Source of the DNA: Polyangium mundeleinium
GTDB lineage: Bacteria > Myxococcota_A > Polyangia > Polyangiales > Polyangiaceae
Assembly (NCBI RefSeq): GCF_028369105.1
Contig: NZ_JAQNDO010000001.1
Coordinates: forward strand, 12,928,501-12,992,500
DNA length: 64,000 nt
Direction of reading: 5' to 3'
Below are positions 18,495 through 25,090 of the stretch, one piece after another; position 1 is the stretch's first letter; each line of letters opens with the position of its first letter. The position numbers were made by a program, and so were the translations under genes. Under the pieces are notes generated by a model, which was not told the DNA's origin, ran no database searches, and was given only the letters and a program-made list of their open reading frames with translations.

Positions 18495-18886
18495 CACCAC
18501 ACCTCGCAGATGAGCTCGCCTCCGAGCTTGTTTTTGCGGGCGTCGCGGTCGCTCATCAGGCCGTGCGAGGTGCTCAGGATCGAGATCCCGAGCCCGGAGA
18601 GCACGCGGGGGATGCGGTCGTGCTTGACGTACACGCGTCGCCCCGGACGGCTTACCCGACGGATTCCGTCGAGCGCGCTCGAGCGATCACGCCCGTACTT
18701 CAGCACGATCGTGAGCTTCGCAGGGTTGCCATCGCTCGGCCGCACGTCCGCGATGTACCCCTCGGACTTGAGGATCTCGGCAACGGCCTGCTTCATTTTG
18801 CTTGCAGGAACCTCGGTCCGATCGTGCCGCGCGAGGGCGGCGTTCCGGATCCGGGTCAGCATGTCGGCGACAGGATCGGTCATCAT
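18494..18886 (-). CDS. rpsH: 30S ribosomal protein S8 (uS8)
   Basis: A 130-residue uS8 of normal length: DPVADMLTRIRNA at the start and STSHGLMSDRDARKN near the end, the 16S helix-21 binding region. A second ATG follows immediately, so the start is 18886 or 18883. It sits four bases after rpsN. Confidence 0.96.
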   Translation of the reverse strand: MMTDPVADMLTRIRNAALARHDRTEVPASKMKQAVAEILKSEGYIADVRPSDGNPAKLTIVLKYGRDRSSALDGIRRVSRPGRRVYVKHDRIPRVLSGLGISILSTSHGLMSDRDARKNKLGGELICEVW

Positions 18887-18890
18887 GGCA

Positions 18891-19076
18891 TCACCAGCTC
18901 GCCTTGATCACGCCCGGCAGCTCGCCTCGGAGCGCGAACGTACGAAGACAGATGCGGCAGAGCTCGAAATCGCGGTAGTAAGCCCGCGAACGGCCGCACA
19001 CCTTGCAACGGTTCCGGTGCCGCACGGCGAACTTGGGCGGCCGGTTCAGCTTGGCGAATTCTTTTGCACGGGCCAT
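18891..19076 (-). CDS. rpsN: 30S ribosomal protein S14, zinc-binding type (uS14)
   Basis: The short, zinc-binding 61-residue form: [16 protein letters not shown] then a CxxC (RCKVCGRS) and a second CxxC (LCRICLR). The ATG at 19076 is chosen because GAGGAA lies seven bases upstream and the length matches the family. The frame stays open without a stop to an ATG at 19181, but those 35 extra codons are made of rplE debris, so a 96-residue form is an artefact of that deletion rather than the normal start. Confidence 0.95.
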   Translation of the reverse strand: MARAKEFAKLNRPPKFAVRHRNRCKVCGRSRAYYRDFELCRICLRTFALRGELPGVIKASW

Positions 19077-19086
19077 CGAACGTTCC

Positions 19087-19181
19087 TCAATGCCTGAACG
19101 GGATCCCAAGCTCCGTGAGAAGTTGGCGTCCTTGGGCTTTTCGCCCTTGCCCTTGCCCTTTTCTTCCTTCTTGTCCGCCAT
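19087..19181 (-). pseudogene. rplE: rplE (ribosomal protein L5) remnant: N- and C-terminal ends fused out of frame
   Basis: This is exactly where rplE belongs, between rplX and rpsN, but only 95 bases remain. The ATG at 19181 opens a Lys/Glu-rich start ([17 protein letters not shown]), the kind of extension seen on L5 in this lineage. In the frame shifted by two, the sequence then reads [14 protein letters not shown] followed by TGA at 19087-19089. That matches the L5 C-terminus (family pattern EEGRxLLxxxxxPFR). The middle, about 155-165 codons, is gone, and 95 is not a multiple of three, so no L5 can be made. L5 is needed for 5S rRNA assembly, so an intact copy must lie elsewhere or the sequence has a deletion error here. 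Confidence 0.8.
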
Positions 19182-19184
19182 GGC

Positions 19185-19499
19185 TCAGCCTGCCGCGATC
19201 ACGGCGCCGCTCTTCGCGGTGCGCTGCTTCTTGCCATCGACGACCGTAGACTTCACCCGCGTGGGCTTGCCCGTCGTCGGATCCACCGGCATCACTTTGG
19301 AGGCATAAAGCGGCGCCTCCTTCGTGATCTTGCCGCCTTGCTGGTTGCGCGGCGTCGGGCGCTGGTGACGCGTCACCACGTTGATCCCCTCGACGACGAC
19401 CTTGTCGTCGTCCGCGAGGACCTTCGTCACGCGACCCTGCTTGCCCTTGTCCTTGCCGCTGATGACCTGCACGAGGTCACCGACTCGGAGCCGTCGCAT
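19185..19499 (-). CDS. rplX: 50S ribosomal protein L24 (uL24)
   Basis: A 104-residue uL24 with the KOW motif near the N-terminus (VISGKDKGKQGRVTKVL) and GINVVTRHQRPTPRNQQGG. Complete at both ends. Its start overlaps the rplN stop as TGATG. Three bases separate its stop from the ATG of the rplE remnant, so the coupling to rplE was originally tight. Confidence 0.96.
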   Translation of the reverse strand: MRRLRVGDLVQVISGKDKGKQGRVTKVLADDDKVVVEGINVVTRHQRPTPRNQQGGKITKEAPLYASKVMPVDPTTGKPTRVKSTVVDGKKQRTAKSGAVIAAG

Positions 19500-19867
19500 C
19501 AGAGCACCTCCGGCGCGAGCGAGATGATCTTCATGAACTTCTTTGCGCGGAGCTCGCGAGCCACCGGCCCGAAGATACGGGTCCCGATCGGCTCCTTCTC
19601 CTTGTTGATGAGCACCGCGCTGTTGGTGTCGAACTTGATGTAGCTGCCGTCCGAACGCTGATACTCACGCGCCGTGCGCACCACGACCGCCCGCGCCGTA
19701 TCGCCCTTCTTCACCTTGGTGCCCGGCATGGCTTCTTTGATGGACACGACGATCACATCGCCGAGCCCCGCGTACTTGCGACGCGAGCCACCGAGAACCT
19801 TGATGCACTTGACGACACGAGCGCCGGAGTTGTCAGCCACCTCGAGATGCGTCGTGACCTGGATCAT
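19499..19867 (-). CDS. rplN: 50S ribosomal protein L14 (uL14)
   Basis: A 122-residue uL14 of standard length: [20 protein letters not shown] at the start, and [13 protein letters not shown] near the C-terminus. Located three bases after rpsQ. Confidence 0.97.
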   Translation of the reverse strand: MIQVTTHLEVADNSGARVVKCIKVLGGSRRKYAGLGDVIVVSIKEAMPGTKVKKGDTARAVVVRTAREYQRSDGSYIKFDTNSAVLINKEKEPIGTRIFGPVARELRAKKFMKIISLAPEVL

Positions 19868-19870
19868 GGC

Positions 19871-20191
19871 CTACTCCTCCACCGGGCGGGAAATGAGCTT
19901 CGTCACGATCCAGCGCTTCTCGCGCGAGATCGGGCGGTGCTCCTGGATCTCCACGCGGTCACCGACCTTGTACTCGTTCTTCTCGTCGTGCGCCTTGTAG
20001 CGCTCGCGAGCCCGGACGTACTTCTTGTAGACCGGATCCGGCGAGTTGCGCACAACCTCGACCACGACGGTCTTGTCGCACTTGTTGCTCTTCACGCGCC
20101 CGACGAGCTTGCGGCGGAAGCCGTGCGGCTTCGCGGTCGTCTCGGCTTGAGCCTGCCCGGCGGCGGTCGCGTTCGCCTCGTTCGTTGCCAT
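19871..20191 (-). CDS. rpsQ: 30S ribosomal protein S17 (uS17)
   Basis: A 106-residue uS17. The OB-fold core is typical (RRKLVGRVKSNKCDKTVVVE, then EYKVGDRVEIQEHRPISREK). The Ala/Thr-rich N-terminal ~24 residues are an extension over the usual ~85-residue protein. The ATG at 20191 lies four bases after the rpmC stop with GAAGGGAA upstream; an in-frame ATG 14 codons earlier lies inside rpmC and is less likely. Confidence 0.94.
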   Translation of the reverse strand: MATNEANATAAGQAQAETTAKPHGFRRKLVGRVKSNKCDKTVVVEVVRNSPDPVYKKYVRARERYKAHDEKNEYKVGDRVEIQEHRPISREKRWIVTKLISRPVEE

Positions 20192-20195
20192 GGCT

Positions 20196-20411
20196 CTACT
20201 TGTTCCCTTCCGCCGCTGCCGACTCGCTGGCACGCTGCTGGAGGATCGTCTTGACCCGGGCGAAATCGCGGCGCGCCTTGCGGATCGCCGACGTGTCGTT
20301 CAGCCGGTTCGTGAAGTTCTTGAACTTGGCGTCGAACACCTCACGGCCGAGATTCTTCTCGAGCTCCTGCAGGTGCTCCGTCGTGCGTTCGCGCAGATCC
20401 TTCGCCTTCAT
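20196..20411 (-). CDS. rpmC: 50S ribosomal protein L29 (uL29)
   Basis: A 71-residue helical hairpin protein beginning MKAKDLRERTTEHLQELEKN, with the family IRKARRDFARVKTIL motif near the end. The ATG at 20411 has GAGGT eight bases upstream. The frame is open further upstream inside rplP, which is not coding in this frame. Confidence 0.94.
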   Translation of the reverse strand: MKAKDLRERTTEHLQELEKNLGREVFDAKFKNFTNRLNDTSAIRKARRDFARVKTILQQRASESAAAEGNK

Positions 20412-20421
20412 CTCGAATACC

Positions 20422-20835
20422 TCACACGATCCCGCGAGCGATGAACTTGCACGCCATCGGGAGCTTGTGCCCGGCGAGGCGAAACGCCTCACGCGCCATC
20501 TCCTCGGGCACGCCCGAGATCTCGTACATGACGCGGCCCGGCCGCACCGCCGCGGCCCACTCCTCCGGCGCACCCTTTCCGCCACCCATGCGGACCTCGA
20601 GCGGCTTCTTCGTCACCGGTCGGTCCGGGAAGATGCGGATCCAGAGCTTGCCCGCGCGTTTGCAGTGCCGCTGAATCGCCATACGCGCAGCCTCGATCTG
20701 GCGAGACGTGATGCGCGCGGGCTCGAGCGCCTGCAGACCGAAATCACCGAAGGACACGTCGCTTCCCGTGGTCGCAACCCCGCGAATGCGGCCCTTCTGC
20801 ATCTTGCGGAACTTCGTTCGCTTGGGAGACAGCAT
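20422..20835 (-). CDS. rplP: 50S ribosomal protein L16 (uL16)
   Basis: A 137-residue uL16 of normal length: [19 protein letters not shown] at the start, [20 protein letters not shown] in the centre and [14 protein letters not shown] near the end. It binds near the A-site finger. It follows rpsC by nine bases. Confidence 0.97.
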   Translation of the reverse strand: MLSPKRTKFRKMQKGRIRGVATTGSDVSFGDFGLQALEPARITSRQIEAARMAIQRHCKRAGKLWIRIFPDRPVTKKPLEVRMGGGKGAPEEWAAAVRPGRVMYEISGVPEEMAREAFRLAGHKLPMACKFIARGIV

Positions 20836-20844
20836 CGGTCTGTC

Positions 20845-21537
20845 CTACTGAATCCGGCGCGATTTGCGCTGGAGAACTTCACCCTTGAAGATCCACACCT
20901 TCACGCCGATGATGCCGACCTTCGTCCTCGCCTCGGCGAGGCCGAACTCGATGTCGGCGCGCAGCGTGTGGAGCGGAACCCGACCCTCGCGGTACGTCTC
21001 GACACGGCTCATCTCGCTGCCGCCGAGCCGGCCCGCGCACCGAACGCGGATGCCCTTCGCGCCGAACTTCATCGCCGTCGCCACGGCCTTCTTCATGGCG
21101 CGGCGGAACGCGATGCGGCGCTCGAGCTGCGTCGCGATGTTCTCCGCGACGAGCTGCGCATTCGTCTCCGCCTTCCGGACCTCCTGGACGTCGATGAAGA
21201 CCTCGTTGTCCGTGAAGGAGGCGACGCCCGGGAACACCGTCTCACCCTTGGTCGCGGTGCCGACGTTGCCGCCCTTCAGCGTCTCGATGCCCTTGCCGCC
21301 CTTGCCGATCACCATCCCCGGACGCGCCGTGTAGACGATGACCTTGGCCCGGTTCGCGGCGCGCTCGATCTCCACGCTCGCGATGTTCGCGTTGTAGAGG
21401 TACTGCTTGATCGCCCGCTTGATGCGGATGTCCTCGTGGAGCCACTTCTGGTACGCGTTACCGTCCTCGTACCATTTGCTACTCCACGTCTTGATGACGC
21501 CGACGCGGAAGCCGTACGGATGGGTCTTCTGTCCCAT
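20845..21537 (-). CDS. rpsC: 30S ribosomal protein S3 (uS3) with an enlarged KH-domain loop
   Basis: A 230-residue uS3: N-terminal domain ([17 protein letters not shown]), KH domain with the GKGGKGIE loop, and C-terminal domain ([20 protein letters not shown]). Between GIETLK and [12 protein letters not shown] there is an insertion of roughly 14 residues rich in Gly and Thr compared with the usual uS3; this segment faces the mRNA entry channel in known structures. It follows the rplV 3' end by 15 bases. Confidence 0.95.
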   Translation of the reverse strand: MGQKTHPYGFRVGVIKTWSSKWYEDGNAYQKWLHEDIRIKRAIKQYLYNANIASVEIERAANRAKVIVYTARPGMVIGKGGKGIETLKGGNVGTATKGETVFPGVASFTDNEVFIDVQEVRKAETNAQLVAENIATQLERRIAFRRAMKKAVATAMKFGAKGIRVRCAGRLGGSEMSRVETYREGRVPLHTLRADIEFGLAEARTKVGIIGVKVWIFKGEVLQRKSRRIQ

Positions 21538-21552
21538 GGAAGCCGTGTTCCT

Positions 21553-21890
21553 TTACTTGCGCTCGCTGAGCTCGATCACGATGTGAGAGACGCCCTTCAC
21601 GACTTTCGTCGCGCGCCCCATCGCACGGGGGCGCCAGCGGCGATTGAACTTGTTCGGGCCCTTGTCGACCGTGGCCTTGCTGATGAACAAAGCGTCGACG
21701 TCGGCGCCACCCTGGCGGGCGTTCGCCACCGCGCTCTCGATGACCTTCTTGATCACCGGCGCGCCCGACTTCTCCGGAACTGGAGCAGCTGGATCGCATC
21801 CGCTGCATCGCGTCCGCGGACCAGGTCCGCAATCATGCGCGCCTTTCGCGGAGAAATCCGCGAAAACATCGCACTGGCCTTGCTTAGCAT
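21553..21890 (-). pseudogene. rplV: rplV (ribosomal protein L22) split by a -1 frameshift
   Basis: The 5' part (from ATG 21890) reads MLSKASAMFSRISPRKARM and continues through IADLVRG to AIQLLQF, then would stop at 21753. The frame giving PEKSGAPVIKKVIESAVANA and the rest of L22 (to 21553) is shifted by one base. Joining the frames at the TTC around 21777-21779 restores the L22 spacing exactly, as if one C were missing from a TTCCCGG run that now reads TTCCGG. The ATG has GAGG eight bases upstream and matches the usual uL22 start. It could be a sequencing indel, a true mutation with another copy elsewhere, or programmed -1 frameshifting; the site has no obvious slippery heptamer. Confidence 0.85.
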
Positions 21891-22393
21891 CCGAGAAACC
21901 TCGCAGACAGGGGGCCGGTTCGGCCCAGGGCGCCCGGTCGTTGGCCAACCCGGTCGACGAGCTTGCGCCTGTCGGACCGAGCCCTGCCGTCGTACGTTCC
22001 GGATCATCAGCCCGACGTCTTGCGACGAGAGACCCTCTTCGCGTCACCGGGGGGTGTCCCACGGCGGCCGAGGAGGCGAGCTGCGACCGAAGCGCCGTTA
22101 CGGCTTCGGGAGAGACGAACGCCATAGGCGATCGCCCCCAGGAAAACGGAGCGCGGTGTCTAGCAAAGCCCCACGACGCTTGCAAGCCAGATCCGCAGAA
22201 AATCTGCGCGCTCCACCGTCCGTGAGGGATCCGGCTGAACGGATCTGCCGCGATCGCTGAACGGACGTACGGAGCACGGGTCGGTTTTGAAGGATCCGTC
22301 GGGCCGCTCGTACTACGCTCTCACTTCTTGAAATCGTCCGCGCCGGAGGGTCCCCGGGCCCTCGGCGCCTCCCACCTTCGGAGGACTCGGAAC
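21891..22393. other. intergenic leader upstream of rplV; no rpsS/rplB remnants
   Basis: About 500 bases between rplV and a divergent lipoprotein gene. In most bacteria rpsS, rplB, rplW, rplD, rplC and rpsJ would lie upstream of rplV. None of the six frames shows any L2 or S19 motif. It holds a likely promoter for the ribosomal operon (22157-22185) and otherwise nothing recognisable. Confidence 0.5.
22157..22185 (-). promoter_or_regulatory. candidate promoter of the ribosomal operon
   Basis: On the - strand TTGCAA (22180-22185) and TAGACA (22157-22162) are spaced by exactly 17 bases, about 265 bases before the rplV start. The -35 matches four of six and the -10 three of six consensus bases, so the call leans on spacing and position. 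Confidence 0.4.
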
Positions 22394-23128
22394 ATGCAGT
22401 CTCGCGCTACGTTTGCCTTTGTTCTTACTTCCCTCGCGGTCGCGGCCTTCACCAGCGGCTGCGTCATCGTCTCGGACAACACCCCCACCGGCGGCAGCGG
22501 CGGCGACGGCGGCGCGGGGGTCGGCGGCAACGGCGGCAGCGGCGGCGTCGGCGGCCAGGGCGGCGAGGCCGGCGCGGGCGTGGGCGGCGGCGGCGGCAGC
22601 GGCGGCGACGGCGGCAGCGGCGGCTCCTGCGTCGGCCCGGACGACGCCACCAGCGACGTCGCAGCCTGCGACGCCATGAACATCACGCCCAAGCCGAAAG
22701 GCCCCGCGGCGTCCTGCCAGGGCGTCGACGCGAACGGCAACCCCATCTCGTACGACCCCCCCGGCTACGGCACCTGCAAGCGTGGCTTCGAGATCTACAC
22801 GCGGGGCGCGGCGGGCGTCCTCGAAGACTGCCTCTCGGGCATCGGCGTCGAGCCCGCGAACGCCTGCGACGACCAGCAGGTCGCCGACTGCGTCGGGAAG
22901 ATGTACTCCGCAGCCTGTCCGTCGGCCGACGCGGCCCTCGCCTGCCAGACGATCGCCACGGATCTCTGCATCAACGGCGAGATCTTCGACACCCAGGGCT
23001 GCCAGCTCGAAACGAACCCCTTCAATAGCGCGGCGCTCCAGGAGCTCGCGAACTGCATCACGGACAGCGCCGAGCCCGACTGCAACAAGGCGTACGACGG
23101 CTGCTTCGCGCTCGTCACGAGCTACTGA
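22394..23128 (+). CDS. secreted lipoprotein with Gly-Gly-X tether, Cys-rich C-terminal domain
   Basis: A 244-residue lipoprotein of unrecognised family. The ATG at 22394 has GGAGGA upstream and opens on a signal peptide ending in a lipobox (FTSGC). Residues about 33-77 are a flexible GGSGG/GGVGG tether. The rest carries about twelve evenly spaced cysteines with repeated short CxxxxxxDC patterns, suggesting a disulfide-stabilised helical domain on the outer surface. The frame is open 22 codons further upstream but without signal-peptide character. Two other Gly-tethered lipoproteins follow on the same strand. Confidence 0.75.
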   Translation: MQSRATFAFVLTSLAVAAFTSGCVIVSDNTPTGGSGGDGGAGVGGNGGSGGVGGQGGEAGAGVGGGGGSGGDGGSGGSCVGPDDATSDVAACDAMNITPKPKGPAASCQGVDANGNPISYDPPGYGTCKRGFEIYTRGAAGVLEDCLSGIGVEPANACDDQQVADCVGKMYSAACPSADAALACQTIATDLCINGEIFDTQGCQLETNPFNSAALQELANCITDSAEPDCNKAYDGCFALVTSY

Positions 23129-23481
23129 TCCGCCCGCATCGCGCGCCCGGCGCGGACCATCGTCCCGGGCGCGCCGCCCCTTCGGCGCTCGCGCCTCGCC
23201 CCCCTCCGTCCCTGCGTCATTCCCCCGGATCGCGAGTTCTCCCACGATGGCAGCCGTTCGTTTGGGCGGCTGCAGCTCGCGTTGGACCTCGTCCGAGTTG
23301 AGCCGCACGCGGAAATCTGAGACGATACTCCGGAAGTCGCTTCGGCCCGCTTGATTCGGAGCGGCACTCCCGGCAGGCGCGTGTTCCGGATCCGACATGA
23401 GCGGCGGGTGCTCCACGTGGCCGCACCACCGCTGGTTTCGGGCGGCGCCGCGCCGGCGCGTTGCTCCCGGAGGTTTTGCTG
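23129..23481. other. intergenic region, no supported gene
   Basis: About 350 bases between two lipoprotein genes. On the - strand an ATG at 23398 opens a stretch with some protein-like character for about 60 codons, but it then runs into the antisense of the upstream gene with no stop or domain, so it is not called. The GGAGG before the next gene lies at its right end. Confidence 0.4.
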
Positions 23482-24990
23482 ATGGCTCGTACCCTTCTCT
23501 TTTCCAGCTCGCTGCTCCTGCTCGCGGGCGCCCTCGGCCTCGCGTCATGCGCGGACGACACACCGGGTGGCGCGGGTGGTACCGGCGCGACCGGCGGCAC
23601 GGGCGGCGCAGGTGCGACCGGCGGGATCGGCGGCACAGGCGGCGGCACCGGCGGGATCGGCGGCACAGGCGGCGGCACGGGCGGCACCGGTGGCGTCGGT
23701 GGCGTTGGGGGAACCGGCGGCGTCGGCGGCGTCGGGGGAACCGGCGGCGAAGGTGGCGTCGGCGGTGCCGGTGGGATCGGCGGCGCTGGCGGCGCTGGCG
23801 GCGTGGGTGGCGTCGGCGGTGCCGGTGGTGCTGGTGGTGCCGGCGGCCAGGGCGGCGATCCGATGGCCGAGGACAAGGACGGCGATGGCTGGACGGTCGG
23901 CAACGGCGATTGCTGCGACTCTGACGTCAAGTGCGACAAGCCGGCGAGCGTGAACCCCGGCGCGTTCGAGTACCCCGGCAACGGCTTCGATGACGACTGC
24001 GATCCTTCGACGAAGGACGACGTCGCTGCGGCCGACTGCACGGATCCGCCGCTGCAAACGCCGACGAGCACGCTCGAGCTCGTGAAGGCGATGGATCTCT
24101 GCCAGTTCACGACGGAGAATCCGCCGCTCCCGCAGAGGAAGTGGGGCGTGATCTCGAGCCACCTCCTGCTCGCCGACGGGACGAACGCGGTCGTGCCGAA
24201 GGACGTGCAGGTCGGCGTACTCGCGAACTACGGCCCCAACGTGCTGCCGAAGAGGGGCGCGTCGATGGCCGCGCTCTCGACGGGCACGGCGCGCGACGAG
24301 GGCGACCCGGGCTTCATCCATCCGCAAAACGGGCCGAACGCCGACGTCCAGAAGGGTAACTACAAGGCGAACACCGTCTGCCCGATCCCGGCCGCCTACC
24401 TCGCGGCGAACGGCGGCAAGGTCCCCTCGCCCGCGGAGTGCCCGGCGTGCATGGGCGAGGACTGCACGAAGGCGTTCGACTCGGTCAACTTCAAGATGCG
24501 CATCCGCGTGCCGACGAACGCGAAGTCGTTCTCGTATCGGCTGAAGAGCTACACCGCGGAGTACCCCGAATATAGCTGCGGCCAGTTCAACGACTTCTTC
24601 CTCGCGCTCCTGAAGAGCAACTGGACGCCCGGTCCGGGCCAGGATCCGCCCCCCGCCGATCGCAACATCGCGAAGGATTCGACCGGCAAGACGATCACGG
24701 TCAACAACGCGTTCTACGACGTCTGCTTCCCTTCGCCCATCGCGCCGCCGGATGCGTGCTCGTCGGGCACGCTCGAGCTCATCGGCACGGGCATGGGCGG
24801 CTGGAACAGCGATTACAAGGATGGCGGCGGCACGGTGTGGCTCGTGAACGAGGCACCCGTCCTGCCCGGCGAGATCATGGAGATCGAGTTCATCATCGCC
24901 GACGCCGGCGACTCGAACGTCGATTCGACGGTGCTCCTCGACTACTTCCGGTGGGGCCTCGAGCCCACCGGGTTCGGCGTCCACAAGTGA
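23482..24990 (+). CDS. MopE-like / choice-of-anchor L lipoprotein (paralogue 1)
   Basis: A 502-residue surface lipoprotein. The ATG at 23482 has GGAGG eight bases upstream; the signal peptide ends in a lipobox with Cys23. Residues about 27-126 are an almost unbroken GGxGGx tether. A MopE-type Asp/Cys motif (DKDGDGWTVGNGDCCDSD, then NPGAFEYPGNGFDDDCD) lies at about 130-173 and probably binds Ca or Cu. The remaining ~310 residues match the choice-of-anchor-L type of extracellular domain (WGVISSHLLLADG, RIRVPTNAKSFSYRLK, EIMEIEFIIADAGD). The C-terminal ~370 residues are clearly related to the next gene, so the two arose by tandem duplication. Function unknown; possibly adhesion or matrix. Confidence 0.82.
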   Translation: MARTLLFSSSLLLLAGALGLASCADDTPGGAGGTGATGGTGGAGATGGIGGTGGGTGGIGGTGGGTGGTGGVGGVGGTGGVGGVGGTGGEGGVGGAGGIGGAGGAGGVGGVGGAGGAGGAGGQGGDPMAEDKDGDGWTVGNGDCCDSDVKCDKPASVNPGAFEYPGNGFDDDCDPSTKDDVAAADCTDPPLQTPTSTLELVKAMDLCQFTTENPPLPQRKWGVISSHLLLADGTNAVVPKDVQVGVLANYGPNVLPKRGASMAALSTGTARDEGDPGFIHPQNGPNADVQKGNYKANTVCPIPAAYLAANGGKVPSPAECPACMGEDCTKAFDSVNFKMRIRVPTNAKSFSYRLKSYTAEYPEYSCGQFNDFFLALLKSNWTPGPGQDPPPADRNIAKDSTGKTITVNNAFYDVCFPSPIAPPDACSSGTLELIGTGMGGWNSDYKDGGGTVWLVNEAPVLPGEIMEIEFIIADAGDSNVDSTVLLDYFRWGLEPTGFGVHK

Positions 24991-25090
24991 TCTGCTACGC
25001 GCCGCGATCTGCGGGGGATGCGGCGCGTGGCCTCGTGCTTCGGATGGTGCGGGCTCGGCCCGTTCGTGGTTTTACGGTGAGGTATTCGAA

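Noticed and set aside
18891-19181. 96-residue S14 with an N-terminal extension
   Set aside because: The extra 35 codons are the rplE remnant read through in frame; the 61-residue zinc form with its own ribosome site fits the family.
21891-22185. Remnant of rpsS or rplB upstream of rplV
   Set aside because: No L2 or S19 motif in any frame.
22328-22393. Earlier start for the first Gly-tethered lipoprotein
   Set aside because: It would bury the signal peptide; the ATG at 22394 has a good ribosome site and lipobox distance.
23122-23398. - strand gene starting at 23398
   Set aside because: Roughly 60 codons look partly protein-like but it then reads into antisense sequence with no stop, and there is no ribosome site or domain.
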